Origin: Paramecium tetraurelia
Taxonomy: Eukaryota > Ciliophora > Oligohymenophorea > Peniculida > Parameciidae
Reading direction: 5' to 3'
Assembly (NCBI RefSeq): GCF_000165425.1
Contig: NW_001798996.1
Location: forward strand, 189,072 to 253,071
DNA: 64,000 bases
This document shows positions 1-12,169 of the stretch, piece after piece (position 1 is the stretch's first letter; each line of letters starts with the position of its first letter). A model generated the notes under the pieces. It saw only the letters and a list, made by a program, of their open reading frames with translations. It was not told the origin of the DNA and searched no databases. Both the position numbers and the translations under genes were made by a program.

Positions 1-1696
1 ACATTTAGTTTAGATCAGGGCTATCCAATTGATCCCCTTCCATGAATTGTTTATAATTTTCCTAAACTTTGATAAATTAATCTTAGAATTGAATTAGTTA
101 CTCCTCTTCATTTTTGATTTCCTCTTGTATTTCGTTGGGTAATTCAGTTTGTGTTTCCTTTTCCACTGCATTGCTCATACTAGAATCGGTTTGGACAATA
201 TTGTGTCTGAAATCTGGTAAGAGGATCGATCTAAGATTAAGATTAAGAGAGAAGTATTACTTATACTCAGGGACACAGTTAAATACAAAGGTTTGAATGG
301 ATTATTCTTTTTGTAGGTCCAGGATTGTAATTAGATCATTTGTGTCTGTGGCTTAGTTTTTGAGGATGTCTTCAATATTAGATATAGAGATATCTGAGTC
401 GTTTTTTAAGTCATCCATCATTTATGCATCATTTTGGTTGTCGAAGGCTTGATGCATGTTGGGTTGTATCACTTTTATTGGTTGTGGAAATTGAAGGGGA
501 GAATGATCACTGTTTTATGGAGATTATGATCTGTAATTGGTTTGGAATCGCTATTGAAAATCATGGAGATCTGTTTCATTATCTTGGATTTATTGCTTAA
601 GATTTTCGATTTCACTTAGTAAGTACTTATTAGAGGTGGTGTAATCATTGAGTTGGAATTTGAGTTGTCTGACAGTGTTTTGCAGGTTTCTGTTGGTTTT
701 CTTGAGATACTTGGCATTATCCTTTAATTTGATTAATTTTTCTTAAAGTTTTGATTATTCCTCTTTTTAATTTGAAATTATTAATTGAAAATTATCAATT
801 TCCAATTGATATAATTAATGTGTTTTCATGATTTGTTTGAGATTTTATTTTTCAATTTCTTTTTTTTCATTAACAAGTTAATCAATAACAGAGGAGTTGA
901 TTTCAACATATTGAGTCCAAATCTTTTCCAGTAGAACACTAAATAAGTTTACAAATTTACATCACCTCCTTTCAATACAATCAATACTGATTTGGCGTAT
1001 GAGTTCCTTCAAGCACAAGGTGAGAACGTTTTGCACTTCCTCATAGAAATCTAGCTGTTTTTGATCATTGTACTTATCTACAATCTATTGAACCATTAGA
1101 TCAACCCAAACAGCGAGTGATTTAATATCATGTCTACATAAATAATAAGGTTACTTTTGAGGAATACCTCGATGGAGTTTGTCTCTTGGGTTATGTTTAG
1201 ACAGGTTACTGCAGAATTTGCCCAATTGCAAAGGGGGTTCTTTTAATTCAGTGGGGATATGCACTTCAACAGTGGCTTGGATATAAATGAATTGAAATAC
1301 GCTCTCTGAGTGTTTTAGGTGAGAGATACAGTTCAGATAAACGAGTGGGATATTGATAGGGATCCACGCTTTTCAGTTGTCCATAGAAATCATTCCGAGG
1401 CTAGAATTTCATCTTGTCAATAATATCTAATTGATTTTGTGCTAGCAAGGGGGATCCGTAAAAAGTCTATGTATTTATCACTCAAATACTCCTTGAGATA
1501 AAGCCTTGTGCTTTTGAGAATATCTGTATGAGATATTTGAGTACTGTTACTAGTTCTTTAAGTTGGGGAGTGAATCTCTCTGTATTCTGGTGAGTCGTTC
1601 ATTGGATGAGTCAGATCTTTAAGTTGGACATCCTAGTTGGTTAGGCTGGATTGATTAAGTAGTTTTAAGTATGCGAAATTTGTACTATTCGCTCAT
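1..1696 (-). CDS. Coiled-coil protein, 3' end beyond the left edge
   Basis: Unrecognised protein, read with TAA/TAG as Gln. Translation starts at the ATG complementary to 1694-1696 (MSEQYKFRIL) and stays open to position 1, so the C-terminus is missing. At least one 23-nt intron (GTATTT...CATAG, near 1470-1495) restores the frame, and one or two more are needed further on (near 1290-1320 and 940-970). The second half is a long Lys/Glu/Gln coiled coil, followed by a Ser/Asn/Gln-rich and then acidic tail. No catalytic motif is seen. A structural or scaffold role is possible, but no function is assigned. Confidence 0.72.
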
Positions 1697-1729
1697 ATTG
1701 AATTTTGGATAAATTAAAAATATAAATTA

Positions 1730-2529
1730 TCATTACACTAGAATTGACGACTTCTTCTTAAGAATGTTGTTTTTCTTCCAAGCGATAAGAACACAAACGA
1801 ATGCTAGCATACCTGAAGAAAAGAGATATATTGTGAAATTAATAGAGGTTTCTTGTCTATTTAATTCAATCATATATGAAGTGTTGAGCATATTGGCTTG
1901 ATGCTTTACTAAATCGATATCCCTTCTAAACTTTTCAGCCCTATATGAAAGTTACTCATTAAGTAAGATTAATTATTGCAATTCTTCATATTTTATTTTT
2001 TCAATATTCTCTGAATGATGATCATCATGAATATGATTATGTGATTCTTAATTATTATTATTATGCTCATCCACTTCGACATCAGTAACCCATTATACAT
2101 CTTCATTGACTTTTGGTTGATCAACTTAAATGTATATTTCAAACTCCTCCTCAGAATGCTCATGATCTCCAACCAACCATTCAGTAATTGAGTCTGAATT
2201 CCATTGCTTATCAAAATAGATCAAAGCCTTTGCCTCCTTATCGACAAATAACAATTATGGAGTCTGCTCTATACCCAATTCAGCACATAAATCTTCAGCT
2301 TACCGACAATCCACCACTCCCATCATGATTGAATCTGCATGCTATTGATACAATTGATTCCATAAAGCAACCATCTGGTCATCCTTAATGATCAGGAGTA
2401 GCAACTACGTTTACAAAGTCTGCTTACATTTTACTCACTATTGAGAAGATTCTCAAACTCTGACTTGCTTACCCGATCTCCAGAAAATGAGGCATAGGAT
2501 ATCGTCAATAATATGTAAAATATTATCAT
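1730..2529 (-). CDS. Thioredoxin-fold ER membrane protein without CXXC
   Basis: Starts with a signal peptide (MIIFYILLTISYASFS), followed by a thioredoxin-like domain: a hydrophobic strand, a helix, the strand GVVDC, and a cis-Pro-type loop (EQTPQLLF). The usual CXXC redox pair is absent, so a disulfide oxidoreductase role is unlikely. A chaperone or adaptor role like that of non-catalytic PDI relatives is an inference. Next come an acidic and His/Asn-rich linker (HNHIHDDHH), a short coiled coil, one C-terminal transmembrane helix and a Lys-rich cytosolic tail (KKNNILKKK) resembling an ER-retention tail. One 23-nt intron lies at 2405-2427. The start codon overlaps the stop of the upstream channel gene. 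Confidence 0.75.
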
Positions 2530-3913
2530 AATAAAAACAATTATTATTAATCAGAATAGCATTAATAAATCTCTTTCTATTATTCTTGTATCAATTTACA
2601 GATATCCTCATAATCCTACAAGATACACTTGAAATCCTTCATCTTCCTATTGAATAGTTGCTCAGTCAATTCAGCCACTGTTCTCTGATAATTCCTTCTC
2701 TTCTAAAAGAACTTCTTCAAATTGGCCAAGCATTATTTGGCCCTGGCATTTGAAAACGGATTGATGGGGTATTTCATTAAGTAATAGAATTGTTCCCCAA
2801 TTGCCTAGGTCAGTATCAGCATCTATTGAGATGCCTCCAATCGAGCAAGTAACACATAGGCGTTGAATTGATTTGATTTCATATAGAACCGCTTTGCTAC
2901 GGCTGCAATCAACAGCGAAGTAGTAGCAAAACCAGAGTATTGTGTAAGTGTTAGAACCATTTTACCATAAACAGTATATGGTTCGTACTCCTCATAAGAA
3001 TATCTTATCAATGCCAACATGGTCTCGTAAAAGGAGTGCTTCAACAATTGCATTGTATCTGAATTCTCCTCCCTCATATACGGACGTTCCACTATCCACA
3101 ATGCCAAAGTGAGGAAGCATGCTTGAATAATGAAAATGGTCGAAATCACGAGCACTGGTTCCTCGTTTGCCAATGATTTGAAGGTGAAACTCCATTTCAC
3201 TTTGAATCCAAAATATAGGGACAATCTATACACCTGACTGTTGTACAAATGACTCAATCGCAGGAGCATGAACATCAAGGTTATGCCTCTCAAACAGGTC
3301 CACAAAAATAGCAGGTCATTCAAAGTAAAGTAAAACACTCCTTCAACTCGATACAGGGTGAATTCAATCTGAATATCTAATTTAATACTCAACTTACTTT
3401 TTGAAAATACATTAGGAATCGGTAGATATATCAACAATTCTAATAAAAAGGGATTAAAGAAATCGCTTTTATGAAAGCCAAGGTTGAGCGGAATCAACTA
3501 AGTGGCTTTCAAGTAATTAAATTTCATGTTGTATGTCAAATATGTCAGCAGCAACAAAAAGCAATTCAAAGCCAACACCAACCACAAAAACGTATCATCC
3601 TCCCAATCCTATATGAAATATTAATCATCAAACTATATAATAATTCTCATACATCGATGATCAGTATCACAGTTATCACCAATATCAATTGCAATCTCAC
3701 TTGTTCAATCAAACGATGAGTCTCAAATAATAGTTTTGTGACTCTAGCGTCCTCAAATCCAATATGATCCTCCTTCTTTAAGCTAGCATACTCCCCTCCT
3801 TCTGATTCAGACGAGAAGCTTCTCTCGTACCCAAGTCCATGAATCCCCTCTGATATTTGATTGGTTAAATGTAGTGGAATTGCATTGCTCTCATGAAATC
3901 GTTTTTAATTCAT
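2526..3913 (-). CDS. SK-type (small-conductance Ca2+-activated) K+ channel homologue with altered pore
   Basis: Six-TM channel-like protein of about 450 residues. S1 is read before a 20-nt intron (3633-3652). The S4-S5 region (RLSHLYNSQVYRLSLYFGFK) resembles SK channels, as does the S5 segment ending in ALWIVERPYM. After S6 (FATTSLLIAAVAKRFYM) there is a Lys/Arg-rich helix and a coiled coil, where SK channels bind calmodulin. At the selectivity filter, where SK channels have SIGYGD, this protein has RYSYEEYEP (about 2980-3010), although the flanking P..T..YGK matches the family. A second 21-nt intron near 3375-3400 is likely. Paramecium has many SK-like channels. Whether this one conducts K+ is doubtful from the filter. 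Confidence 0.8.
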
Positions 3914-4572
3914 TTATAATTCATGTATAAATATATAATGTAGTCAAACACGATATCTCCATTCCAAGTAAATTAGATCTCTCCTTCTAAACAATCAAAA
4001 TACATCCTTTATAAAATACATTAATAGAAATGTTAACGTTTTGTTTCTAACTGCAATTAGCAATTAATTCATAAACTAAAACCGATTGACATATCATTGC
4101 TAAATTTCTAAATATTAAAAGAACTTGTTCATTGTTAGTTTTCTGATCATTTTTATTTTCATCTCTAATTTTGTATATTTTATTGTATTAGTATTAAATA
4201 TTCTACTTCTACTTATATTTCAATCAAGTAATGCCTTAAATTCATAAGCCTGATAACAATTCCAAATTTAGAAATGAGAATTCAGGAAAACCTGATCACC
4301 ATTAGATAAATTTCTGAATACTATATTGATTTCACAGTTTAATTCAATTCTTTAGAGTGTTGATCTGTGTCAGCTATATTTAAACCATAAACAAAAGAGG
4401 ACTTGGTCAGAATTAACTAATTATTTCTACATCAGCTGAATCACCCTTAATTGGAGCAATCCATTATGTATAAATTTAAGTCTTAGTAAATATACTCTTG
4501 TCTCTATCTGTAATTAGTGTTTCAGTTTTGTTTTGACTAAACTCAAAACATTATTTTTATTATTATAATCCA
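3914..4572. other. Intergenic region, AT-rich
   Basis: It separates the divergent channel gene (minus) and coiled-coil gene (plus). Only short open frames occur, such as one from the ATG near 4231, in no consistent reading. I see no gene that I can support. It probably holds the promoters of both flanking genes. Confidence 0.4.
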
Positions 4573-6718
4573 TGAAAAAAGTTACTTAGACTACAGCATC
4601 CACCTTCCAACCAAAACGTAGTCTTGCCAAGGCAAAAAGTCAAAATTAATTTGAAGAAACAGATCCTGCTTAAAGAGGTTATGTATTTATACTATGAAGA
4701 CAGGAAAATAATCAGGATGAGAAATGTTGTTGATTTGGGAGATGCTTAGGAGGATAACAAAAAAAATTAAAGAAAGAATGGTAATTCTCAAATTGTAATA
4801 AATAGAGGATCAAATCGACCCTTTACTTGAGCAACTCGATCAATGGCATGAAAATATAATGTCGAAGAAAAAGACTTATGCATTTGAATAGGTCAAGCAA
4901 AACGACAACCATAACAAGTTGATTGAAAATGAATTCACATTAGAACATGGACCTCAGATTAATTCAAACATCATCAATCAGATCATGAAACCAATTGAAA
5001 TACCCAACTTCAAAACTGAAGAGAACAATGAAGACGTATAAGTCTAATTCCAAATGCTTAGAGCCAACAAAGAATCTGGAAATGTGCTTAAAACACTCGA
5101 TCAAGTAAGAATTGAAATGAACAAATAAATCTTAAATACACTTCTGCTTCAGAAAGTTACCAAAAGGCTTGATGAAATGCATATCAATAGAAAACATAAG
5201 ACTAATTGGAATATACAACGCATGGATGAAGAAATAACCCAAGTATTTCGAGATTAGACACACACCTTGAAACAAAGAACTTTGAACAATTTCAAAGGTT
5301 TAACCGAATACTTTAGTAATCCTGCATAATACATTGATTATGACATGGTTTTATCAAAAGCTAAATACCATTCTAATAGACCACCAACATCATTCCCTAC
5401 AACTTAAATTCCACAATAACAACAAAACTCTACTTCTGCAAAATCCTTGATGGAGAGCTATCAACTTTTTCAAACATAAATCAAAGAACATAAAAATGTG
5501 CTGTTTTAAATGAGAATTGAAAACAACACCTTAGTTTAGTAAATGAATCATTTTGAGGAAGAAGTTCAAGATATAAGACGAAAGTTTTTTGCCAAAGAAG
5601 AGAAAGCAAGGCAAGGATGGATTCCTGAATAGTAAATTGATGGGTTACCCAACAAAAAAAGGAATCTCATGGATATCATTGAAAAAATCAGAAATTAAAG
5701 GGATTAGGAGGTGAAGACAAGGACAAAGGAAATAATGTCCTTAAGAAAACAAATGTAATAGAATAATGAGAAATAATAATAAATACAAAAGGAACTCGAT
5801 GAGATGAGATAAAAGAAGAGAAGATGCAAAATGCTACTCAAAGATATCTTTCTTAAGCAATTCTAAGATTCAAACAACTCTCTTGTTCCAGAAGGCCTCG
5901 TTAGTATTATCAAGAACATGAGAAAGATCAATGAAAGTGCTAAGCCAGAATATTTCCCTAAATTTCTAGATGAAATTTCTAAGAATTACTTGTTGTTAGC
6001 AGCTTAACTAGAAATCGATATTGAAGAGACTAGAATACTGTCTCAAAAATACAATCATTAACAATTATTGTAGCGTGCCACTAGTGCGAGATAGCATATT
6101 TCTACTCAAAGATAATAGATGAATGTTTCTGAAATTAAAAATTAAGTGAAAATAATGCTAAAGAAAAGTAAGGTGTCAATCAAGAAACCAGTGTTTGTTC
6201 AAGGCATCGATCCAATTAATCCAACTTAGTTTGCTCATGTGATTAAATGGGAACATCAAGATTTGGAACATTAATAAATAACTGAACCTATTGAAAGCAA
6301 TTTTAAAAATTAAAACGTCTCTTCTGAGCGAAATCACATTATGAAAGACTACAATTAGAAGCTAGTTTAATTATAATAGTAGTTAGAATTGATTACGAAT
6401 GAAGAATGCCAACGTATTTTAAAATCATATTCCAATAAAAAGTTATTATCTGATATTCAAGAACTGAAAATGGTTATGTATGCACTCTTTGGTTAAACAT
6501 TGGGAGATTAATAGTGGATCCAATTTGTTGTCGATTGGACTGAATAGAAGCAATTAAATCCCTTATTTGTTTTAAAACAAGAAGAACAAACGAAATAAAG
6601 TGATACACGTAAAGATCAACATTCAATTCCAGACAAGATGAAAGCTAAAGTATCATAAACACTAAAAAAATTAACAGAAGTTACTAATGTTGATTATAAC
6701 TTTGAATTAATCTATTGA
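4573..6718 (+). CDS. Large coiled-coil protein, unknown function
   Basis: Begins MKKVTQTTASTFQPK. The N-terminal region needs two splices: one at about 4683-4749 (67 nt, long for this genome) and a clear 25-nt GTAATT...ATAG intron at about 4781-4805. After that the frame is open to TGA 6716-6718. The protein (about 680 residues) is rich in Lys, Glu and Gln, with extended heptad-like coiled coils in the middle (RRKFFAKEEKARQG; KQMQQNNEKQQQ) and near the C-terminus (KLVQLQQQLELI). No enzymatic motif is seen. Long coiled-coil proteins of this kind are often cytoskeletal or basal-body components in ciliates, but that is only context. Confidence 0.78.
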
Positions 6719-6925
6719 TTTAATATCTATATGTAAAATAATAATTATTTGTTAATAACTAAAAATGGAATTATTAATAAAATATATATTAAGGAGAGCC
6801 ATTTTTAAATCATGAAAGTTATGCTAATATAAATATTAATTCTTGTTCAATTTTGTTACATTATAATCTCTAATTTTTCAATTTATATAATTTATTTTGA
6901 TTATTCTATAATAAAATTTAAAATT

Positions 6926-7579
6926 ATGGAGGAATATTATTGTAATGCCATCATAGAGTTGGTGTTAGAGAGTGAAGGGGGAAAAGTCAATGATCCAAAC
7001 GACCCAGGAGGTAAAACAAACCGAGGGATAACCTAAAAAACCTACAACGATCAACGAAAAGAGATCATGGGGTAAGCAAATAAGTAAATGGCAAAGAAAG
7101 AAAAGAATCCATTGAAAATACCAGAAGACAAAGATGTTTTTGATCTTACAGATGATGAGATCAAAGATTTTTACAAATATTAATTCAAAAGATTTTTAGC
7201 TCATGAAATTAAAGATCCATATACCTGTTATGTGTATTTTGATACTTGTGTTTTGTTTGGCCCTAATAAAGCAATCAAAATACTATAGCTAGCATGCGAT
7301 ATTGAATCAGATGGGAAACTCGGTCCAAATACAAGAGCTAAAGTAGAATAAACTATTGATTAAAGAGGATTACAATTAACTATGCTCTTCTTCAGAGAGA
7401 TGGAACATGAAATGTCGAAAAATTATGGAATATACGGAAAAGGATGGTCTAATAGAATAAAGAAGATCACTCAACAAATAGAGGAGGGAGTAATACCAAA
7501 ATGGCCAAATGATAATGCTAATAAAATAGTACAATTATAATAACAACAAAAAGTCATAAACTAACCTAAGAAGAAATGA
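6926..7579 (+). CDS. GH108-type N-acetylmuramidase (lysozyme-like)
   Basis: The N-terminal domain carries the glycoside hydrolase 108 signature: a catalytic Glu in LESEGG followed by VNDPNDPGG and KTNRGIT. The C-terminal half matches the companion peptidoglycan-binding domain (FGPNKAIKILQLACD, then DGKLGPNTRA), the usual two-domain layout of bacterial and phage enzymes. The expected activity is hydrolysis of peptidoglycan glycan strands, plausible for digesting bacteria in food vacuoles. I chose the ATG at 6926. An in-frame ATG at 6812 would add 38 hydrophobic residues (MKVMLIQILILVQF...), possibly a signal anchor. No intron is needed. The phage/bacterial family inside intron-bearing ciliate DNA suggests old horizontal transfer. 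Confidence 0.85.
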
Positions 7580-7788
7580 ATACTTTAGTAGAATATTATG
7601 CAAAATATATTGAAATTATTATTTTCTCTTCTTAATAGAATTATCTTTAACAATTACTTTATGAGACTAAAGTTAGTTTGAATTACTTAATGATTCGCCA
7701 TTATGTTTGATATATGAAAACAGAATGGAAATCAATTTAACTCTATAAGTTATAAAACGATAGACTTATTTGATATAATTTATTATTA

Positions 7789-8258
7789 TCATTCTGGCTT
7801 TACTTTAGTTGGTTTCTTTGATGAACTACTAGATGAGCTCCACAACAATAAGCCTCCAACCAAGGCAAAAAGTTTTAAAAATTCAATGGAAGTGGTTGAA
7901 TCAGTATTCATTAAAGGGTTGGCTGTGATAACTATTTATAATGACAACCCAAGCAGTGGTAAGTAAACAAAGCTTAGCAAATTAATTAATTATATTACCA
8001 TCTGCATATGAACATCAATACCGAACTGCTGATAAGTCCTGCGATTATTAATTTTGATAATTCAGGTGGCAATAATTTGATGGTATCTGCAGGTATATAC
8101 TTGAGTTTAATTCGAGAATTACTTTTGTGACTAATTTATGTTTTAGTAACTCATTGTATTTAGTGTCAAATTGTTTTCCCAAGGATGAATAGGAGATGAG
8201 AAGGGCACTGTATCCAACAAGAGCTGTGAGCAATAGTACTTTACCGAAAAATGACATA
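7789..8258 (-). CDS. Small DoxX/HR-lesion-like multi-pass membrane protein
   Basis: Starts MSFFGKVLLLTALVGYSALL. The reading needs two small introns: 20 nt (GTTACT...TTAG, near 8128-8150) and 26 nt (GTAATA...TAAG, near 7975-8000). The spliced protein (about 140 residues) has four hydrophobic segments. After the first comes a short loop (GKQFDTKYND), and the third and fourth are followed by a Ser run and a Lys-rich tail (KKPTKVKPE). The pattern resembles small DoxX/SURF4-like or plant HR-lesion-inducing membrane proteins. This assignment rests on topology more than on diagnostic residues, so function stays open. Confidence 0.55.
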
Positions 8259-8369
8259 ATATATATTTTTATTTTATTTAGACACAAGGATAATTAGTGT
8301 TTCTAGGAAAGCAAATCCTCCAATACCCAATAGTATGATGAATAATAAATAATAATGTAATGTAATAAT

Positions 8370-9083
8370 TCATTTGGTGTTTTTTTTCTCTCTAAATTAT
8401 ACTCTGAGTGAATATATTTTTTTATCTTTATCCCAAACTGGTTGAAATTTGCCTTCCTAATATAAATAAAATAAAAAAAGTACTTATGTTTCTATCTCTT
8501 GATTAGGTATTTTAAAGCTAATGTTTTCATATGGTTCACCAGCGAATATCAAGTACTAGTAATTCTTGTCTGGCTACTCAATCTTTTGTTCAAAGGCTGA
8601 CATAACTCTGTGTTTGGGGATGAATCCGGGTTGAATGTCTTCATAATAAAGCTCAAAATATAGAACTTTAGAAGTGTTCTCGACAGTGCGTGTGACCTTG
8701 TACCCTGGACGACCTATCTTAATAGTTTTATGTTTCTAGGGTTTGGGTTGGTTTTATTTGGCCATGTGCATCATCGCATTGAGATCCTTGCCTTCTCTGG
8801 CTTTTCTGCGCAACAGATTCTATTGATGTTTCTTTCCTTGAGTGTGTGCCAAATATGATCCCTCATTGGTATGGAGAGTCAAACATAATCTATAATTTGA
8901 ATTATATGTATACTTGCATTCATAGGTACCAAGATGATTGATCATAAAGTAAGGGTCCTTTTGGAGGTCGATGATCTCCATGGCCAGTTGCTTAAGACGT
9001 TCTCTTCTCTCGACATTGGCATCTGCAGCTGATGCCATAGGACCCGAGCCGGTCCTACCTCCTGGTCGATTTTACATGTCCAT
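8370..9083 (-). CDS. SF3A2: Splicing factor 3A subunit 2
   Basis: A core component of the U2 snRNP (SF3a complex), which helps the U2 snRNP bind the branch site. Near-diagnostic stretches: NRPGGRTGSG at the N-terminus, ERRERLKQLAMEIIDLQKDP, the C2H2 matrin-type zinc finger YECKLCLTLHTNEGSYLAHT followed by QGKKHQ, and GRPGYKV. The sequence later reads YFELYYEDIQPGFIPKHR and MSAFEQKIEQPDKNYQYL. A 24-nt intron (8890-8913) sits inside the zinc finger, between YECK and LCL, and another near 8457-8484 precedes the C-terminal exon. The long Pro-rich tail of vertebrate SF3A2 is absent; the protein ends soon after the conserved core. Confidence 0.95.
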
Positions 9084-9151
9084 TAATTTAATTAATGCTA
9101 TCAAACCCTCACTTAAGCAACTATATAAGGTTTTTCTAGATTATCTCAGAT

Positions 9152-12100
9152 ATGGAACAGGAATGTCTGATTACATAGAAAGAGAAGCACCAATTAAAGG
9201 TGAATCTAACTCTCAAGGACATGCAATTGGTTAACATGATTGCACTCAATACAGGTAGTGAAGGATTACAATTATTCATAAGATGCCGATGACGAAGAGT
9301 TCAAATACAGCATAATCAACTATTTGAGGAAGCAAAACTAGTCTCCTCGTCAGAGACAGGGGTAGAAGATAAGATGCAAGTCAACAGGGATCGAAATGAG
9401 TCCAATACGTTTGATGAGACGCAATTCTGTGAGCAAGGAATCCAAGATCACAGAGGAACAGTTGATGCAACAAATTGATGATTTGAATGACTCGCTTGTA
9501 ATGATTCTATCGAATGAGAACAAATGTGTATATTTCGTCCTTTTAATGGTTTTGACTAGATTCTCACGCACCCGGTAACTGAGAAATTGAAGAGCATCCT
9601 CGAGGTAATACAAAAGACGACCATTTCATCACCATCTACGACAAACACTAAAACACTGTAAGTTGATGAAACAGAGAATTGCAAAATAGTAGACAAATTT
9701 ACTCAGCTCTATTCAGACATGAAAGTATTCGTCATTCTCATCCAAATAGAAACATTACACCGATTATTTGAACTGCCATCTCCTATTAATGGACAACAAC
9801 CTATCCTACGAGACTCTGGTTCAAAGTGTCAGAGTTTTTGTCAAACGATTAATCGATTCCGATTAGATAACTTATTTGCACATCCGAGAGGATCAATCAC
9901 AACAGACATATTACTCAGTTGAAGACTAATACATCATCACAAATGATAAGTAAATCTACAACGAAACTTAACTGATTCAACCCAACAAAGTTTTGCTCCT
10001 AGATGAATGTAATTTCTATCCTGCCTTGAGTGAATAATTCAAGATTAAGTTGTACAAAAGGAATTATTTGATCAAATTGAATAATCAGGATGTTTTCGTC
10101 TGTTTTCATCTGAGTGATCAAACATCCATCATCAGTGAATTTCTAGCCTTGGCAGATGAATTCGATATCTTCGAAGATCTCAATTAACTGTGCACCTTCT
10201 TGATTGAGACCATCAAACAGGCCAAAATCCAGATATTTACTCCACTCCAACTCTCACACATGATCCAAGGTATTGGCATTGCCTTCATTCGAAGTTCCAA
10301 GTACTTGTTCATTAAGAAGTGCATCCATATCTTGCAATCAAAGTACCAAGTTGATATGTATGTATTATATATCCATCTATTTAGTCACATCAATACTGGA
10401 GATGCAATGTCTATAATTAGTAGTCCAAGTTTCTTCTATGGCACTTAGAAATAAGTGGATTTCGAATTCAAAGATGAACTCAATGTATCCATCACCATCA
10501 ATGGCATGGATCTGAATAGGAAGGCAGATCTAATGGTCTACAAATAACTGACTCAAAGTTTCAACAAGTATCTCAAATTCATCAGACAATGTTATGACCG
10601 AACCACCTTCTACAAGTTCTTTGTGAAATCGCAAGACACACTCATTTTTGAATTTGACAAGTTGGGCAGACTAATCTTCCTGTCTCGACCTATCCCTTTA
10701 GAAATCAAGAAGGAATTCAATATAGATTTTGATCCCAAAAAAACCAAAATGACCTATCAACAACTATTCCAAAATGAGGAACTGCTCAAATATATCGAGA
10801 ATTTCCTCCAAGAATAAAACATACTCAGAGACAGTGACCAACAATACCAGGTATTTATGAAAATGGAAGAACGCAGTTTCAAAGGATTTTTCATTATTTT
10901 TTAACAAGGCTGGTTTAAATATGATCAGAAGAAGTTTGATCTCAACGACCCTTCCCTCTAAAAGGAATTGCAGAAATAAATCATTCAACAAGAAACCATA
11001 AGATTTATTGACAAGCTCGAATAAAATAATCCTCAAATTTTGAATTCTGTTGTCTAGATGTTCAAACCAAGATCCACTTAAAGACAAACTGTTCATTACA
11101 GGAATTCCATTCTGCAATTTGAACCTGCAAAACTTGGAGTCCAACACAAATGTTCATTACGATTGGAAGACTTAAGTACTTAATGCACAGTTCCCAATAT
11201 CAATAATTTTAATTTCAATATCCTGTCAGTGGATGAAATGGTTTAAAAATAATTGGTGGTGGTTGAAATCTTAAAACATCACAACTTGATCAAAGAGTAT
11301 GATGTACCCTTGGATACTCTTTGTTCATTCCTTAGTGAAATCGAGTATAAGTACAATAAGAAGAAGAATGTGTTTCATAATTATGATCACGGTGTCTCTG
11401 TTATGCAGAATATTCATGCCATTCTATTTTAATTGCATTAAACTAATAATGCTTCTATTTTATCAACCTTCAATCAATTTGCGTTATTATTGTCTGGATT
11501 ATGTCATGATGTCTCTCACACTGGGAGAACCAATACTTTTGAGATCAATAGCTTATCAAATTTAGCCATAAGATATCACGACAGGAGCGTTTTGGAGTAG
11601 CATCATGCAGCCAAATCTCTTAAGTTGCTTTGTGTACCTCATACAAATATTCTGTAAAGTTTGAAAGGAGAAGAGTTTCGAAAATTCAGGAGGATGTTCA
11701 TTTCCAATATTCTATTCACCGACATCACAGAACATTTCAATTTGATTAAGAATTTTGAGACCAAAGTATTAGAATAGAATTTTGGATCGTAAGATGAGGA
11801 CATCAAATTATTAAGTGGCATGATCATTCATACTTCAGATTTCACAGGAGGAGCTAAGCAATTCGAGTTGTCCAAGCAATGGTCATTTAAGGTGAATAAA
11901 GAGTTTGAATAGCAATATGAATTAGAAGGTTAATTGGGATATCCCCAATTACCATATATGAAGGACTTGCAGAAGGTATCCTCAATTGTAATTAATTAGT
12001 TACCTGTGATGGCAAAACAAGAGGCTGGGTTCTTTAAGTTTATTGTTCGACCATTGTGGCAATCGATGTCCAAATACTTAGATAATAGGTTATAAGAATA

Positions 12101-12158
12101 AGTTGATTATCTTGATGAAACAATATAAAAGTGGGAAGAAATTGCTAATTCTGAATGA
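9152..12158 (+). CDS. 3',5'-cyclic nucleotide phosphodiesterase (class I PDE)
   Basis: Hydrolyses cAMP and/or cGMP. The C-terminal third is a class I PDE catalytic domain: the active-site motif HNYDHGVSVMQ (about 11378-11410), the metal-binding HD motif in LCHDVSHTGRTNTFE (about 11490-11530), ERSVLEHHHA-type helix, and later the Asp region SGMIIHTSDFTGG. The catalytic part ends KQEAGFFKFIVRPLW, typical of PDEs. The first two thirds is a large regulatory region that may hold GAF-like domains, but I could not identify a GAF signature with certainty. Several introns of 26-37 nt restore the frame (near 9254-9281, 9533-9564, 9692-9728, 10361-10385). Stop TGA at 12156-12158. Confidence 0.88.
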
Positions 12159-12169
12159 TATTAATAATT

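Noticed and set aside
114-296. Plus-strand open frame at the left edge
   Set aside because: It lies antisense to the coiled-coil gene, whose minus-strand frame is much longer and shows consistent codon use.
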